DNA from: an uncultured Prevotella sp.
GTDB lineage: Bacteria > Bacteroidota > Bacteroidia > Bacteroidales > Bacteroidaceae
Length of the DNA stretch: 64,000 bases
Assembly (NCBI GenBank): GCA_944319795.1
Contig: CALUFA010000006.1
Location: 1-64,000, forward strand
Direction: 5' to 3'
The translations under genes and the position numbers were made by a program. Of the stretch, positions 41,252 through 50,013 are shown one piece after another; the stretch's first letter is position 1, and every line of letters starts with the position of its first letter. The notes under the pieces are model-generated. The model was not told the origin of the DNA, did not search any database, and saw only the letters and a list, made by a program, of their open reading frames with translations.

Positions 41252-42325
41252 TTATTTTATGACCGGGACGAAAGGCTGCTCCTTTACGTTGTCGAGCGGA
41301 GTCGACTTATATTCCGCTTTGGCGAAGTCAATCTTGCCGAGGTCGATCATCCTGATTGCGCTGTCGTGCATGGTGCGGTAGTAAATCTTGCGCCCGGCCA
41401 TGTCGGTGGCCGACGTCCACTGCGTCGCGCTTGGTATGTCGACGGCCGTTTCGCCCTCGGCCGTCTCTATGCCGACGGGAATGTCGAAGTTGTTGAGTAT
41501 CTGGAAGCACTGCCTTACGGTCTTGTCGGCGGTGGCGAGCGCCGGCGCCGTGGCCTGATACAAGGCCGCGCGGACGAAGCGCGAGGGCGGTGTTACGTCG
41601 CCGGGGATGCCGAGGAAACCGCTGCCCGCGCCGAACGATGCGATCTTGACGCCTCCCAGCGTTTTGGGCTTGGCCGTGCCCGGATACAGGTTTACGTAAT
41701 TGTTGAGGTTCGTCATCTGCCATTCGAAGCCGGGCGAGTTGGTCAACACGCCGAGCGGATTGTCGTAGACGTTCACCTTCCCGTCGACGATCTCGACAAC
41801 GATCTGCCTGCCCGACGGGTCGGCCACGCGCCAGTGGGCCGTCGACGCGCGCGGGTCGATGGCAATGACGTGCACGTCTTTCAGCCCGTTTTTCACCTCG
41901 TCGACCGTCTTGAAGGCGCCCAATATCCACGAAACGAGCTGCAAGTCGGCTATGCTCTCCGCCTTGTCGGCTTCCGAGTAGTCCTCGTACCGGCCGTAAC
42001 CGGGGAAGTAGAACAGTCCGGCCGACAGCCCTTCTTCGTTAAGTCCCTCGGTGACGAACTCCTCCTGCTCTACCGACAGCCCTACGAATCCGTACTTGGC
42101 GGTGAACGTCATGCCGCCTTTCTTTCCGCCTGGGACGTAAGACTGCTGCGTGTAACCTCTCGGAACAATGGCGTAACGGCTGTTCAAGTCGCTGCCGCCC
42201 CATTCTATCGTGCGCGCCACTACGGTGCTCCCGTCCTGGCTTTTAAGCGTGATGCCCGTGCATGCGCCGGCCTTATGCGTGCAAAATAACAATGCGGCAA
42301 CGGCCAATAATTTAAGTTTTAACAT
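41252..42325 (-). CDS. Choloylglycine hydrolase family protein (linear amide C-N hydrolase)
   Basis: 357 residues. Signal peptide 1-21 ends Ala-Gly-Ala, and cleavage would expose Cys22 (Cys-Thr-Gly-Ile), the N-terminal nucleophile of this Ntn-hydrolase family. Val-Ala-Arg-Thr-Ile-Glu-Trp holds the conserved Arg, Leu-Asn-Glu-Glu-Gly-Leu the oxyanion-site Asn, and Leu-Thr-Asn-Ser-Pro-Gly-Phe the Asn-Ser-Pro motif. Pro-Ser-Arg-Phe-Val-Arg holds the last catalytic Arg. It is probably periplasmic. Members cleave conjugated bile salts, penicillin V or acyl-homoserine lactones; which one applies cannot be read from the sequence, although bile-salt hydrolysis is the usual role in gut Bacteroidales. 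Single gene. Confidence 0.93.
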   Translation of the reverse strand: MLKLKLLAVAALLFCTHKAGACTGITLKSQDGSTVVARTIEWGGSDLNSRYAIVPRGYTQQSYVPGGKKGGMTFTAKYGFVGLSVEQEEFVTEGLNEEGLSAGLFYFPGYGRYEDYSEADKAESIADLQLVSWILGAFKTVDEVKNGLKDVHVIAIDPRASTAHWRVADPSGRQIVVEIVDGKVNVYDNPLGVLTNSPGFEWQMTNLNNYVNLYPGTAKPKTLGGVKIASFGAGSGFLGIPGDVTPPSRFVRAALYQATAPALATADKTVRQCFQILNNFDIPVGIETAEGETAVDIPSATQWTSATDMAGRKIYYRTMHDSAIRMIDLGKIDFAKAEYKSTPLDNVKEQPFVPVIK

Positions 42326-42370
42326 AAGCGTAAGGATTAAATGGTTGGAATATTGTAAGCAAATTAAGAA

Positions 42371-42556
42371 TTAAGGGTTAAGAAACGAGGTTCAGCGCTA
42401 AGCTGATTAAGAAAAAATGACTTATAATTGTTGGGCTGTATGACTGTGAGTAAAGAGTTGTAACTCGATGCTTTGCCGCGACAAGAGTGCTTTTCTTAAC
42501 TCTTAATTCTTAGCTCTTAACGGTCTTAGCGCCGGACTTCGTTTCTTAACCCTTAA
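42371..42556. repeat. AT-rich inverted repeat spacer (TTAAGGGTTAAGAAACGA words)
   Basis: TTAAGGGTTAAGAAACGAGG continuing to GCGCTAAG (42371-42402) is matched by a near-perfect complement at 42525-42556. Similar words (ATTAAGAAAA, TTTTCTTAAC) are nested inside. The right arm runs into the last codons of the ABC ATPase gene. Confidence 0.75.
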
Positions 42557-43316
42557 CTTTATCGAGCGCCGCTTTTCTCATTTTCTTGAGCAGGTCGCTG
42601 GCGAAGATGAAGTCTGTAAGGTTCTGGTTGTCGCTGCCCATCACTTGCGAGCTTACGCCCTCCCATTCCTTACGTCCTTCGTGGATGAAGATAATGTTCT
42701 CGCCTATGCCCATCACGGAGTTCATGTCGTGGGTGTTGATGATGGTCGTAATGCCGAACTCGTGGGTGATGCTGTGCAGCAGTTGGTCGATTACGAGCGA
42801 TGTCTTCGGGTCGAGACCCGAGTTCGGCTCGTCGCAAAACAGGTATTTGGGATTGAGCGATATGGCCCTGGCTATGGCCACGCGCTTCTGCATTCCGCCC
42901 GAAAGCTCGCCTGGAAACTTATGATCCGTGCCCGTCAGGTTTACCCTGTCGAGGCACGTCCGTGCGCGGTGTATGCGGTCGCGGAGCGTCATCGACGAGA
43001 ACATGTCGAGCGGGAACATCACGTTTTCGAGCACCGTCATCGAGTCGAACAGTGCCGCGCTTTGGAATATCATGCCCATTTCGCGGCGCAGTGACGCCTT
43101 TTCCTTCTTGTTCATGGCTACGAAGCTGCGCCCGTCGTACAACACGTCGCCGCTCGTAGGGGAGAGAAGTCCTACGAGGTTCTTTATCAGCACGGTCTTG
43201 CCCGAGCCGCTTTGGCCTATTATGAGGTTTGTCTTTCCGTCTTCGAACACGGCGCTTACGTCCTTAAGCACGTCCTTGTCGCCGAACGATTTGCAGAGGT
43301 TACGGATTTCGATCAT
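42546..43316 (-). CDS. ABC transporter ATPase, MlaF-like
   Basis: 256 residues. The Walker A is Gly-Gln-Ser-Gly-Ser-Gly-Lys-Thr-Val. The signature Leu-Ser-Gly-Gly-Met-Gln-Lys-Arg-Val-Ala-Ile-Ala-Arg-Ala and the Walker B Leu-Phe-Cys-Asp-Glu-Pro-Asn-Ser-Gly-Leu-Asp-Pro follow. The Met-Gln-Lys-Arg form and the adjacent MlaE-type permease place it with the ATPases of phospholipid (Mla) transport, which keep the outer leaflet of the outer membrane lipid-asymmetric. It follows the permease gene, 134 nt downstream in the same direction. No MCE-domain (MlaD) gene adjoins inside the window. Confidence 0.9.
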   Translation of the reverse strand: MIEIRNLCKSFGDKDVLKDVSAVFEDGKTNLIIGQSGSGKTVLIKNLVGLLSPTSGDVLYDGRSFVAMNKKEKASLRREMGMIFQSAALFDSMTVLENVMFPLDMFSSMTLRDRIHRARTCLDRVNLTGTDHKFPGELSGGMQKRVAIARAISLNPKYLFCDEPNSGLDPKTSLVIDQLLHSITHEFGITTIINTHDMNSVMGIGENIIFIHEGRKEWEGVSSQVMGSDNQNLTDFIFASDLLKKMRKAALDKVKG

Positions 43317-43450
43317 TGTTAATTAGTTGACAAGTAACAAGCAGACGAGTAAACAAGGAGATTTGTCCGCCGGCTTGGATGTTGTTGTTCTTAATTGTTG
43401 CAGGCAAGTCTGATCTCCTTGTTTGCTTGTTGACTTGTCTGCTTGTCTGC
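43317..43450. repeat. Simple-word repeat spacer (ACAAGCAGAC / TTGTCTGCTT words)
   Basis: The left half has AAGTAACAAGCAGACGAGTA and AAACAAGGAGATTTG. The right half has the complementary ATCTCCTTGTTTGC and TTGACTTGTCTGCTTGTCTG. The spacer therefore folds back on itself inside the mlaE-mlaF transcript. The same words fill 61713-61826. Confidence 0.75.
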
Positions 43451-44197
43451 TTAAGACAGTATCTGCGTGAGGAACAAGTCCGAGAACAGTATCAGCACGC
43501 TGCTCGTCACAACGGCGTCGGTGCTGGCCTTGCCCACGTTCACCGAGCCGCCTTCGACGGTGTAGCCGTAGTACGACGGCACGCTCGTTATGATGAAGGC
43601 GAAGAACAGGCTCTTTATGATACTCATGTACATGAACCACGGGTTGAAGTCGTACTGCAGTCCGAGCGTAAGGTCTTCCGGGCTGATTACGTGGCCGATG
43701 TACGCCGTGGCGTAAGCTCCGATGATGCCCGATGCGGTGCTGAAGATAACGAGGAACGGCATGAGGGTCATCATCCCGAGTATCTTGGGCAGTATGAGGA
43801 AGTTGGCCGAGTTCACTCCCATGATGTCCAAGGCGTCGATTTGCTGCGTTACGCGCATCGTCCCGATTTCCGACGCTATGTTCGATCCCACCTTTCCTGC
43901 CAGGATCAAGCACATTATGGACGATGAGAACTCGAGGAGCATGATTTCACGGGTTACGTATCCCGTGACGAACCTCGGCATCCAGGCGCTTTGTACGTTT
44001 AGCTTTATCTGTATGCAGATCACCGCTCCGATGAAGAACGATATTAAAAGCACTATTCCGATGGAGTTTACGCCGAGCGCTGACATCTCCTTGACGTATT
44101 GCTTCAGGAACATCCGCATGCGCTCGGGGCGTGCTATGGCGCGCCCCATGAGTATGAGGTAGCGTCCGAAACTGGTGAGATATTTATGTAATAGCAT
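43451..44197 (-). CDS. ABC transporter permease, MlaE-like
   Basis: 248 residues with five or six hydrophobic segments. The family block Glu-Ile-Gly-Thr-Met-Arg-Val-Thr-Gln-Gln-Ile-Asp-Ala-Leu-Asp-Ile-Met-Gly-Val-Asn (about residues 130-150) is the diagnostic MlaE motif. Ser-Tyr-Tyr-Gly-Tyr and Gly-Val-Gly-like glycine turns close the chain. It is an inner-membrane partner of the ATPase that follows. It is transcribed from a promoter divergent from that of lptB. Confidence 0.93.
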   Translation of the reverse strand: MLLHKYLTSFGRYLILMGRAIARPERMRMFLKQYVKEMSALGVNSIGIVLLISFFIGAVICIQIKLNVQSAWMPRFVTGYVTREIMLLEFSSSIMCLILAGKVGSNIASEIGTMRVTQQIDALDIMGVNSANFLILPKILGMMTLMPFLVIFSTASGIIGAYATAYIGHVISPEDLTLGLQYDFNPWFMYMSIIKSLFFAFIITSVPSYYGYTVEGGSVNVGKASTDAVVTSSVLILFSDLFLTQILS

Positions 44198-44223
44198 ATT
44201 CCTTTATTGGGCGAATCTTACCG

Positions 44224-44255
44224 CAAAAGTAACCAAAATAACTAAAAAACTGCAA
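44224..44255 (-). promoter_or_regulatory. mlaE promoter
   Basis: On the minus strand TTG (44253-44255), 21 nt, TACTTTTG (44224-44231). Full match, 26 nt before the permease start. Confidence 0.75.
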
Positions 44256-44305
44256 AGCGCGGTAGAGTTTTTGCGTTTATAAAGTATTATTAGGCACAAT
44301 TTTAC

Positions 44306-44313
44306 TACTTTTG
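44306..44313 (+). promoter_or_regulatory. lptB promoter -7
   Basis: TACTTTTG, 19 nt before the ATG. The -33 position has no TTG. Confidence 0.6.
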
Positions 44314-44332
44314 CAGCAAAACAAAGCATAGG

Positions 44333-45160
44333 ATGAACGAAACGACTAACAACATGGAAGCGCCTCAAGAGGGCGGGATGGTGCTGCGCACCGAGGGCCT
44401 CGTGAAGCGTTACGGCAAGCGCACGGTGGTCAACGACGTGTCGATAAATGTGCGCCAGGGCGAAATCGTGGGGCTGCTCGGCCCCAACGGAGCAGGCAAG
44501 ACGACCTCTTTCTATATGACTACGGGCCTTATCGTGCCAAACGCAGGCCACATATATCTCGACGATAAGGACATTACCGACTTCCCCGTCTACAAGCGTG
44601 CGCGCGCCGGAATAGGATACTTGCCGCAGGAAGCGAGCGTTTTCCGCAAGCTGAGCGTTGAGGACAACATCCTCGCCGTGCTTGAGATGACCACCCTGAC
44701 GCGCAAGCAACAGATAGAGAAACTTGAGAGCCTGATACGCGAGTTCCGCCTCGAGAAGGTGCGCAAGAACATCGGCGACCGCCTGTCGGGCGGCGAACGC
44801 AGGCGCACGGAGATAGCCCGCTGCTTAGCCATAGACCCTAAGTTCATCATGCTCGACGAGCCTTTCGCCGGCGTAGACCCTATCGCCGTGGAAGACATAC
44901 AGCACATAGTGTGGCGCCTGAAGTACCGCAACATAGGCATACTGATAACCGACCACAACGTCGAGGATACCCTCTGCATCACCGACCGAGCCTATCTTCT
45001 GTTCGAAGGGCGCATCCTTTTCCAAGGCTCTCCCGAGGAACTGGCCGAGAACAAGGTCGTCCGTGAGAAGTATCTTACCAACAGTTTCGTGCTGCGCCAG
45101 AAGGACTTCCAGCGCATCGACGAGGAAAAACGTGCGCGCGAGGCCGCCGAGGAGGCGTGA
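44333..45160 (+). CDS. lptB: LPS export ABC transporter ATP-binding protein LptB
   Basis: 275 residues. ATPase that powers lipopolysaccharide extraction from the inner membrane by LptFG. Walker A Gly-Pro-Asn-Gly-Ala-Gly-Lys-Thr-Thr, signature Leu-Ser-Gly-Gly-Glu-Arg-Arg-Arg, Walker B [13 protein letters not shown], and switch His in [18 protein letters not shown] is the LptB-specific Q-loop. The first roughly 15 residues precede the domain, so a start at 44354 or 44378 is possible. A Glu/Lys/Ala helix extends the C-terminus. It has its own promoter and terminator. Confidence 0.95.
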   Translation: MNETTNNMEAPQEGGMVLRTEGLVKRYGKRTVVNDVSINVRQGEIVGLLGPNGAGKTTSFYMTTGLIVPNAGHIYLDDKDITDFPVYKRARAGIGYLPQEASVFRKLSVEDNILAVLEMTTLTRKQQIEKLESLIREFRLEKVRKNIGDRLSGGERRRTEIARCLAIDPKFIMLDEPFAGVDPIAVEDIQHIVWRLKYRNIGILITDHNVEDTLCITDRAYLLFEGRILFQGSPEELAENKVVREKYLTNSFVLRQKDFQRIDEEKRAREAAEEA

Positions 45161-45227
45161 AATGTTGGCTTTACGCCGGTAGGCAAGCGGCGTATGGCGG
45201 ATTGATTCCTTACGTTACATATTATAA

Positions 45228-45283
45228 TGCCGGGCAAGACGGTTGCTGTTTCATGCCGTCTTGTCCGGCATAATTTGTTTTTT
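45228..45283 (+). terminator. lptB terminator
   Basis: A 15-bp stem with one G-T pair (TGCCGGGCAAGACGG at 45228-45242, partner at 45256-45270) is followed by TAATTTGTTTTTTC. Confidence 0.85.
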
Positions 45284-45306
45284 CGGCGGCGTGCGCCTAA
45301 CCTTAT

Positions 45307-45515
45307 GTGAGTTCGGTATAAGAAATATGAAAATGAAATCATTCTAAAGCGTAAGAAGTCTGTGGGTAATGTCATTCCGGGCCGTGACCCGGAATCCAGG
45401 AAACACCATCTTATAAATAAATTGGTTGCATATACTGGATTCCGGGCTGGGACCCGGAATGACATTACCCACAGACTTCTTACGTTTTAGAATGGTTGCA
45501 TCTCTCTTATACCAG
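45307..45515. repeat. MITE-like palindromic element, copy 1
   Basis: Outer ends GTGAGTTCGGTATAAG (left) and a degenerate complement CTTATACCAGA (right) enclose 59-base inverted arms (45341-45399 and 45435-45493). These contain GTAAGAAGTCTGTGGGTAAT and GTCATTCCGGG, with only a handful of mismatches clustered near the centre. Each arm itself holds a smaller CCGGGnnnnnCCCGG palindrome. There is no transposase. The second copy is at 49664-49834. Confidence 0.85.
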
Positions 45516-45553
45516 ATTTGCGTTTTGTAACGTCTTGATTGCCAATGTGTTGC

Positions 45554-45640
45554 AAAAGGCGGTCTTTTGCGTTGTAAAAGACCGCCTTTTAGCGCATGAA
45601 AGGCAACCTTTTGCAGTGTAAAAGGACGCCTTTTGCAATT
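45554..45640. repeat. 87-bp direct repeat, left copy (AAAAGGnnnCCTTTT family)
   Basis: Four units (AAAAGGCGGTCTTTTGC, AAAAGACCGCCTTTTAGC, AAAGGCAACCTTTTGC, AAAAGGACGCCTTTTGC) separated by 5-base linkers. The block matches 49508-49594 at 83 of 87 positions, in the same orientation, on the other side of the GLPGLI/receptor pair. Confidence 0.9.
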
Positions 45641-45776
45641 ACGTTGGGCGCATGGCCCGTGATAGCAGGCTGAAAGTGGTGGAATATTTTCATTGTTGAG
45701 GCTTCATATTTCGTTGCAAATTAACTAACATGTTTAGTTCTATTAACGCAACAAAAGTTAAAACTATACATCTTAG

Positions 45777-45807
45777 TTGTCGTTGTCCGGGCTTTTGCTT
45801 ACCTTTG
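45777..45807 (+). promoter_or_regulatory. Promoter of the GLPGLI/receptor pair
   Basis: TTG at 45777-45779, 20 nt, TACCTTTG at 45800-45807. Full match, 52 nt before the GLPGLI start. Confidence 0.8.
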
Positions 45808-45859
45808 CATAACTTAAGAATTTAGTTTAACGTGAAGGACATAACGTTACTTTAAAAAA

Positions 45860-46720
45860 ATGATTAAGAATAAATTGTTTTCCTTGTTATCCGTGTTGGT
45901 TTTGCCCCTCATGGCTTCAGCCCAAACCGTAAGCGGTGGCGGGTTGCCTCCGCTGACGCCGGTTGAAAGGCATGTGTACGACACAGCGCATGCTAAAATC
46001 TATTACGAGTACGCGTTCAGGCGTGATTCCGCCAAGGCTGACAAGCTCACGCGTGGGCAGACAGTCCTGCTCGTTGGCGATGCTTATACGTGTTTCATTG
46101 ACAACCAGGCGCTGCTTCGCGATTCGCTTACCGACGCATTTTGCCGCAAGGGCAAGTCGCCTATGGAGTATATGGCAAAAAACATGAGTTTGGAAAATCC
46201 CGTTTATGAGTATTCCTTGGTGTCCGGCTTTAAGTCGGGAGAAGTGTCCGTGCGGTTTGACTGCCCGAGCTTAAAGTTGCAGTACGTGCAACCAACGCCC
46301 AAATTAGCGTGGACTTTGGCCGCCGGCGACAGCGTTGTAAGCGGCGTAAAGTGCAAGAAGGCCGTGTGCCGGTTCGGCGGACGCGACTGGACGGCGTGGT
46401 ATTCGCCCGAATACGGACTGCCCTTAGGCCCTTATATGTTCGGCGGACTGCCGGGATTAATCTTCGCCGTGGGCGACGGCCGTGGCGACCATGTGTTCAC
46501 TTTGAACGGCGTGGAGCTTTGCCGGGGCGTAGTTCAGGTTTACCAGCGTGCCGACGACGGCATTATAAAACTGCCGCGCGACAAGGCGAGGGAGACAATA
46601 CGCAAGTATTATGAAGATTTATCAAACTTTATTTTGATGAAATATCCCGGTACGGCGCTGCCCGACGACCTGCAAGGCAAGAAACTCTCAGCGCCTTACA
46701 ATCCGATAGAGTTGGAATGA
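45860..46720 (+). CDS. GLPGLI family protein
   Basis: 286 residues. Signal peptide ending Ser-Ala-Gln. The diagnostic Gly-Gly-Leu-Pro-Gly-Leu-Ile is at about residue 195, preceded by Trp-Thr-Ala-Trp-Tyr-Ser-Pro-Glu-Tyr-Gly-Leu-Pro-Leu-Gly-Pro-Tyr as in the family. GLPGLI proteins are secreted Bacteroidota proteins of unknown function, typically encoded next to a CarboxypepD_reg outer-membrane protein. That is the arrangement here: the partner begins 62 nt downstream. The gene has a strong promoter. Confidence 0.93.
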   Translation: MIKNKLFSLLSVLVLPLMASAQTVSGGGLPPLTPVERHVYDTAHAKIYYEYAFRRDSAKADKLTRGQTVLLVGDAYTCFIDNQALLRDSLTDAFCRKGKSPMEYMAKNMSLENPVYEYSLVSGFKSGEVSVRFDCPSLKLQYVQPTPKLAWTLAAGDSVVSGVKCKKAVCRFGGRDWTAWYSPEYGLPLGPYMFGGLPGLIFAVGDGRGDHVFTLNGVELCRGVVQVYQRADDGIIKLPRDKARETIRKYYEDLSNFILMKYPGTALPDDLQGKKLSAPYNPIELE

Positions 46721-46782
46721 AAGGCGTAAAGCCGTAAGACTGAAAAACAAGAATGATTATGTTGACTGTATCCAACTTGCGT

Positions 46783-49455
46783 ATGAAACGCGCGCGTTTC
46801 GTACCCTTATGTCGCGTATTGCCGTCGTTGTTGCTCCTCCAACTGTTCCTCACTGCCGCCTACCCATAAACGCCCGAGCGGCTTGTCACGGGCACGGTGG
46901 CCGACGCCGAGACGGGCAAGGCCGTGCCTTATGTCACCGTGAAGGCCGTCAACGCAGCCGACTCGCTGCTGGCTTACGCCATTACCGGCGGCGACGGAGG
47001 CTTCACGTTGCAGCTTGACGGCGCAGCGTCTGCGCTGGAATTTACGCTCTTGGGGTATGAAAGGAAAAGCATCGGCGTCAAGGACGCTCGCCAAGGCATG
47101 CTGGTGCGGCTCGAGCCTTCGGGCATAATGCTGAAAGAACTGACCGTAAAGGCCAGCCCGATAGAGCGGCGCAAGGACACGATAAACTACAACGTGGCGG
47201 CGTTTCTCGGCAAAGAGGACCGGTATATGGAAGACGTGCTGAAGAAAATGCCGGGCATCGAGGTGGCCGACGACGGCGCAATATCGTATAACGGCAAGCC
47301 GATAAACAAGTTCAACATCGAAGGGCAGGACCTGCTCGGCAACCAATACAACTATGCTACGCGTAACATGCCGGCCGAGGCGGTGGCCACTGTGCAGGTA
47401 ATGGAGAACGACCAGCCCGTGCGTGCGCTGCAAGGCCGTGTGCCGTCAGACCGCGCCACGCTCAACATCAAGTTGAAACCAGGCTATAAGGCGCGGCTTT
47501 TCGGCGAGGTGAAGGGCGGCTTGGGCGGTTTTAGCGACGTGTTGTGGAACAACGCACTGACCTTGGTCTCGATAGGAAAGAAGAACCAGATGCTGTTTAC
47601 GGCCAAGATGAACAACAACGGCGAAAGCCTGTCTGACGACGCGAAGGAGCATGTCAACGCGTCGGATATTTACAATTACGAGCCTTTGCCGTCGGAAATG
47701 GTGCAGGCGTCTGACTTCATCATGCCGCCGATAGACGAGAAACGCTATCTCAGGAACAAGTCTTATTCGGCCGGACTGAACATGCAACGCCGCTTAGGAC
47801 GCTACGGCAGCCTTCGCGCCAACATTACTTTTTACGGAACGTCGGACATACTTAACGACAGCACTTTTGCCTTTTACGGCGGCAACGGGACGCTCTCGCT
47901 CGGCGAGCGCGACCGCAGCAAGACGCGGACAAGCACGCTGATGCCGCGTCTAAGATATGAGCACAACGCCCCTAAGGTTTATTTCGTCGACGAGCTTAGC
48001 GGCTCAATATCGTCTGACAGGTATTCAAGCGGTAAGGACTTTTGGCAGGAGGCCGACTCGCCAAACTCAGGCGGCCTTGACGAGCGTACAGAGCGGCATC
48101 CCGGTTACGTGCAGAACAAGCTGAGCATGAGCATCAATGCCGGGGCTAATACGTACTCGGTAAATTCGTTGACAAGGTATTTCCGCCGCAGCGAGACGTT
48201 CACCGTAGCAGATTCCGGTTACGGGCCGTCCGCAGGCACGGCGCCCGGTGTTGCGCCGCAGGGCGGTTTTTCCGCCGGAACATACGACATGAAAGAGCGC
48301 GTTGAAATTGAAAACTTTATGACGCGCAACAGCGTAAGCACGCAGTTTTACGCCGGCGCAAACAGCTTCTCTCTTGCTTACTCATTCGAGGTACACGCAG
48401 GCACCGTGGCTTTAGACGGCGGAGAAAACCACCGCACCGTGTACATGAAGCATTCGTTTACGCCCGGTTACACTCTCGCTTACCGGCGTGGGAATTTCAG
48501 CGTAAGCATTCCGGCAAGCATTTTCATGTCGAGAATACCTTGGAGCGCGTCGGGTGATAAGACGGAGGCATATCTTTCGCCTGCCGTAAGCTGGCGTCAC
48601 AGGTTCTCGCCGTTTTGGAAAATGAACTTGTCGGGAGGCTTGGGGCGCGACGTTTTTACCGGCATACTTACGCCGGTTGAATATTTCTCAGGTTACCGCA
48701 CGCGTGTTTCCACGGCCGACCGTATCGGATGGACGCGGTCGGCGCGCGCCTCGTTCGGCTTGAATTATACCGACGTGGTAAACATGTTCGTGTGGAACTT
48801 GATAGCGACTGCATCATGGAGCAGGCGCGACCACTACGACGAATACGTCTACGGCGGACGTTTCACTACGGTTCGCCCCGTCTGGAAAGACGCCGACATG
48901 CGCATGCTGTACGTCATGACCACGGCAGACAAGACTTTCTACGGCTCCGGGGTGTCGCTCAAAGGTTCGCTGAACTACAACCGCACGGAGATGCCGGTAG
49001 CCCAAAACGGCGTTACGGCCACCGTTACGGGCAACGTAGTGTCGGCCGCCTTGTCGTTGAGATGGAACAAGCTCGAGTGGATGAGCCTGTCCGTAAAGCC
49101 CACTTTCAACCTGTCTTGGCAAGACCGCAGCGCCTATGTACACGGCAACAACGTCCTTAAGACGTTCTACAACGTAGCCGGCGTGCACTTGTTTCCCGTA
49201 AAGAACCTCGACGTCGGCGTGTCATGGGACTTCAACCTGCTCGAAGTGGGACACGGGCGTTACCGCCGCAACAGTTTTCTCGATGCCTCGGTGCGCTTCG
49301 TCGCCACCAAACGGCTGGAGTTCGGCATGCGGCTTACCAACCTGTTCAACCGCAAGACGTATGAGGAAGCCTCGTTTACGGGCCTTAATTATAATTATTA
49401 CAGCCTGCCCCTGCGCGGCCGGGAAGTGCTGTTGTCGGCGTATGTCGACATCTGA
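46783..49455 (+). pseudogene. CarboxypepD_reg/TonB-type outer-membrane protein with stop in its signal peptide
   Basis: From the ATG at 46783 the frame encodes Met-Lys-Arg-Ala-Arg, a hydrophobic run and Thr-Ala-Ala-Tyr-Pro, then TAA (46867-46869). It continues open in the same frame for 862 codons starting Thr-Pro-Glu-Arg-Leu-Val-Thr-Gly-Thr-Val. A Gln (CAA) at that spot would make a normal Bacteroidota signal-peptidase junction, so a single C-to-T change is the simplest explanation. The mature part has a carboxypeptidase-regulatory-like domain (about 50 residues of Asp-Ala-Glu-Thr-Gly-Lys-Ala-Val-Pro-Tyr-Val), a plug-like segment (Val-Leu-Lys-Lys-Met-Pro-Gly-Ile-Glu-Val) and a long barrel. 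It is the partner of the GLPGLI protein. An alternative start after the stop would lack a signal. Confidence 0.85.
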
Positions 49456-49507
49456 CGGCATGCGTTTGCTTGTGCCTTGTGTAACGCATTGATACCCAGC
49501 GCGTTGT

Positions 49508-49594
49508 AAAAGGCGGTCTTTTGCGTTGTAAAAGACCGCCTTTTAGCGCATGAAAGGTAACCTTTTGCAGCGTAAAAGGATGCCTTTCGCAATT
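49508..49594. repeat. 87-bp direct repeat, right copy (AAAAGGnnnCCTTTT family)
   Basis: The same four-unit array as at 45554-45640, with four substitutions and no indels, in the same orientation. It starts 53 nt after the receptor stop. Confidence 0.9.
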
Positions 49595-49663
49595 CATGCG
49601 TTTTTTTGCGCCATTGTTGCTGTTCGGCGACGGTGTTTTATGGATGTCTTTTTATTATAATAG

Positions 49664-49834
49664 AACGTGAGTTCGGTATAAGGATTATTCCATAAAAAGT
49701 ATCGTGTTGTATTGGCTTTAAGAAGTCGGTGGCATTCCGTCATTCCGGGTCCCGGCCCGGAATGACGGAATGCCACCGACTTCTTACGCTTTAAAATGAT
49801 TTCATTTTCTTATTTCTTATACCGAACTCACGTT
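49664..49834. repeat. MITE-like palindromic element, copy 2
   Basis: Perfect 17-bp terminal inverted repeats (AACGTGAGTTCGGTATA at 49664-49680, complement at 49818-49834) enclose a perfect 31-bp inverted repeat (arms 49719-49749 and 49756-49786, containing TAAGAAGTCGGTGGCATTCC) with a 6-base loop. It shares the ends, the TTAAGAAGTC and CATTCCGGG words and the flanking AAAATGATTTCATTTTC-type sequence with copy 1. Confidence 0.88.
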
Positions 49835-49960
49835 AATAGACGGTGGCATACATGGCTGCCTGTCGGGATTATGTGCGGTTCTTGATGATGCGTTCGGGTT
49901 AAAAAAACAAATTTTTCGGCTTTTTTCCACATTATATTAGGTAATTACATTGATATTCAG

Positions 49961-49968
49961 TAATTTTG
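49961..49968 (+). promoter_or_regulatory. tig promoter -7
   Basis: TAATTTTG, 45 nt before the ATG. No clear -33. Confidence 0.55.
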
Positions 49969-50013
49969 CAGCTCGCATTCGATAATCATTAAAAATAACA
50001 TAAAAGACCAAAG

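Noticed and set aside
44992..45465. 157-codon minus-strand frame overlapping the lptB end
   Set aside because: It reads through the MITE-like palindrome and the lptB terminator. No protein-like composition.
46897..49455. Normal cytoplasm-start receptor gene beginning at 46897
   Set aside because: No start codon with a signal peptide exists after the TAA, and a complete signal peptide lies just upstream in frame. A nonsense mutation is the better reading.
49508..49594. CRISPR-like array
   Set aside because: The periodic units resemble a repeat array, but the linkers are only about 5 bases and similar to each other, units are palindromic and degenerate, and there are no cas genes.
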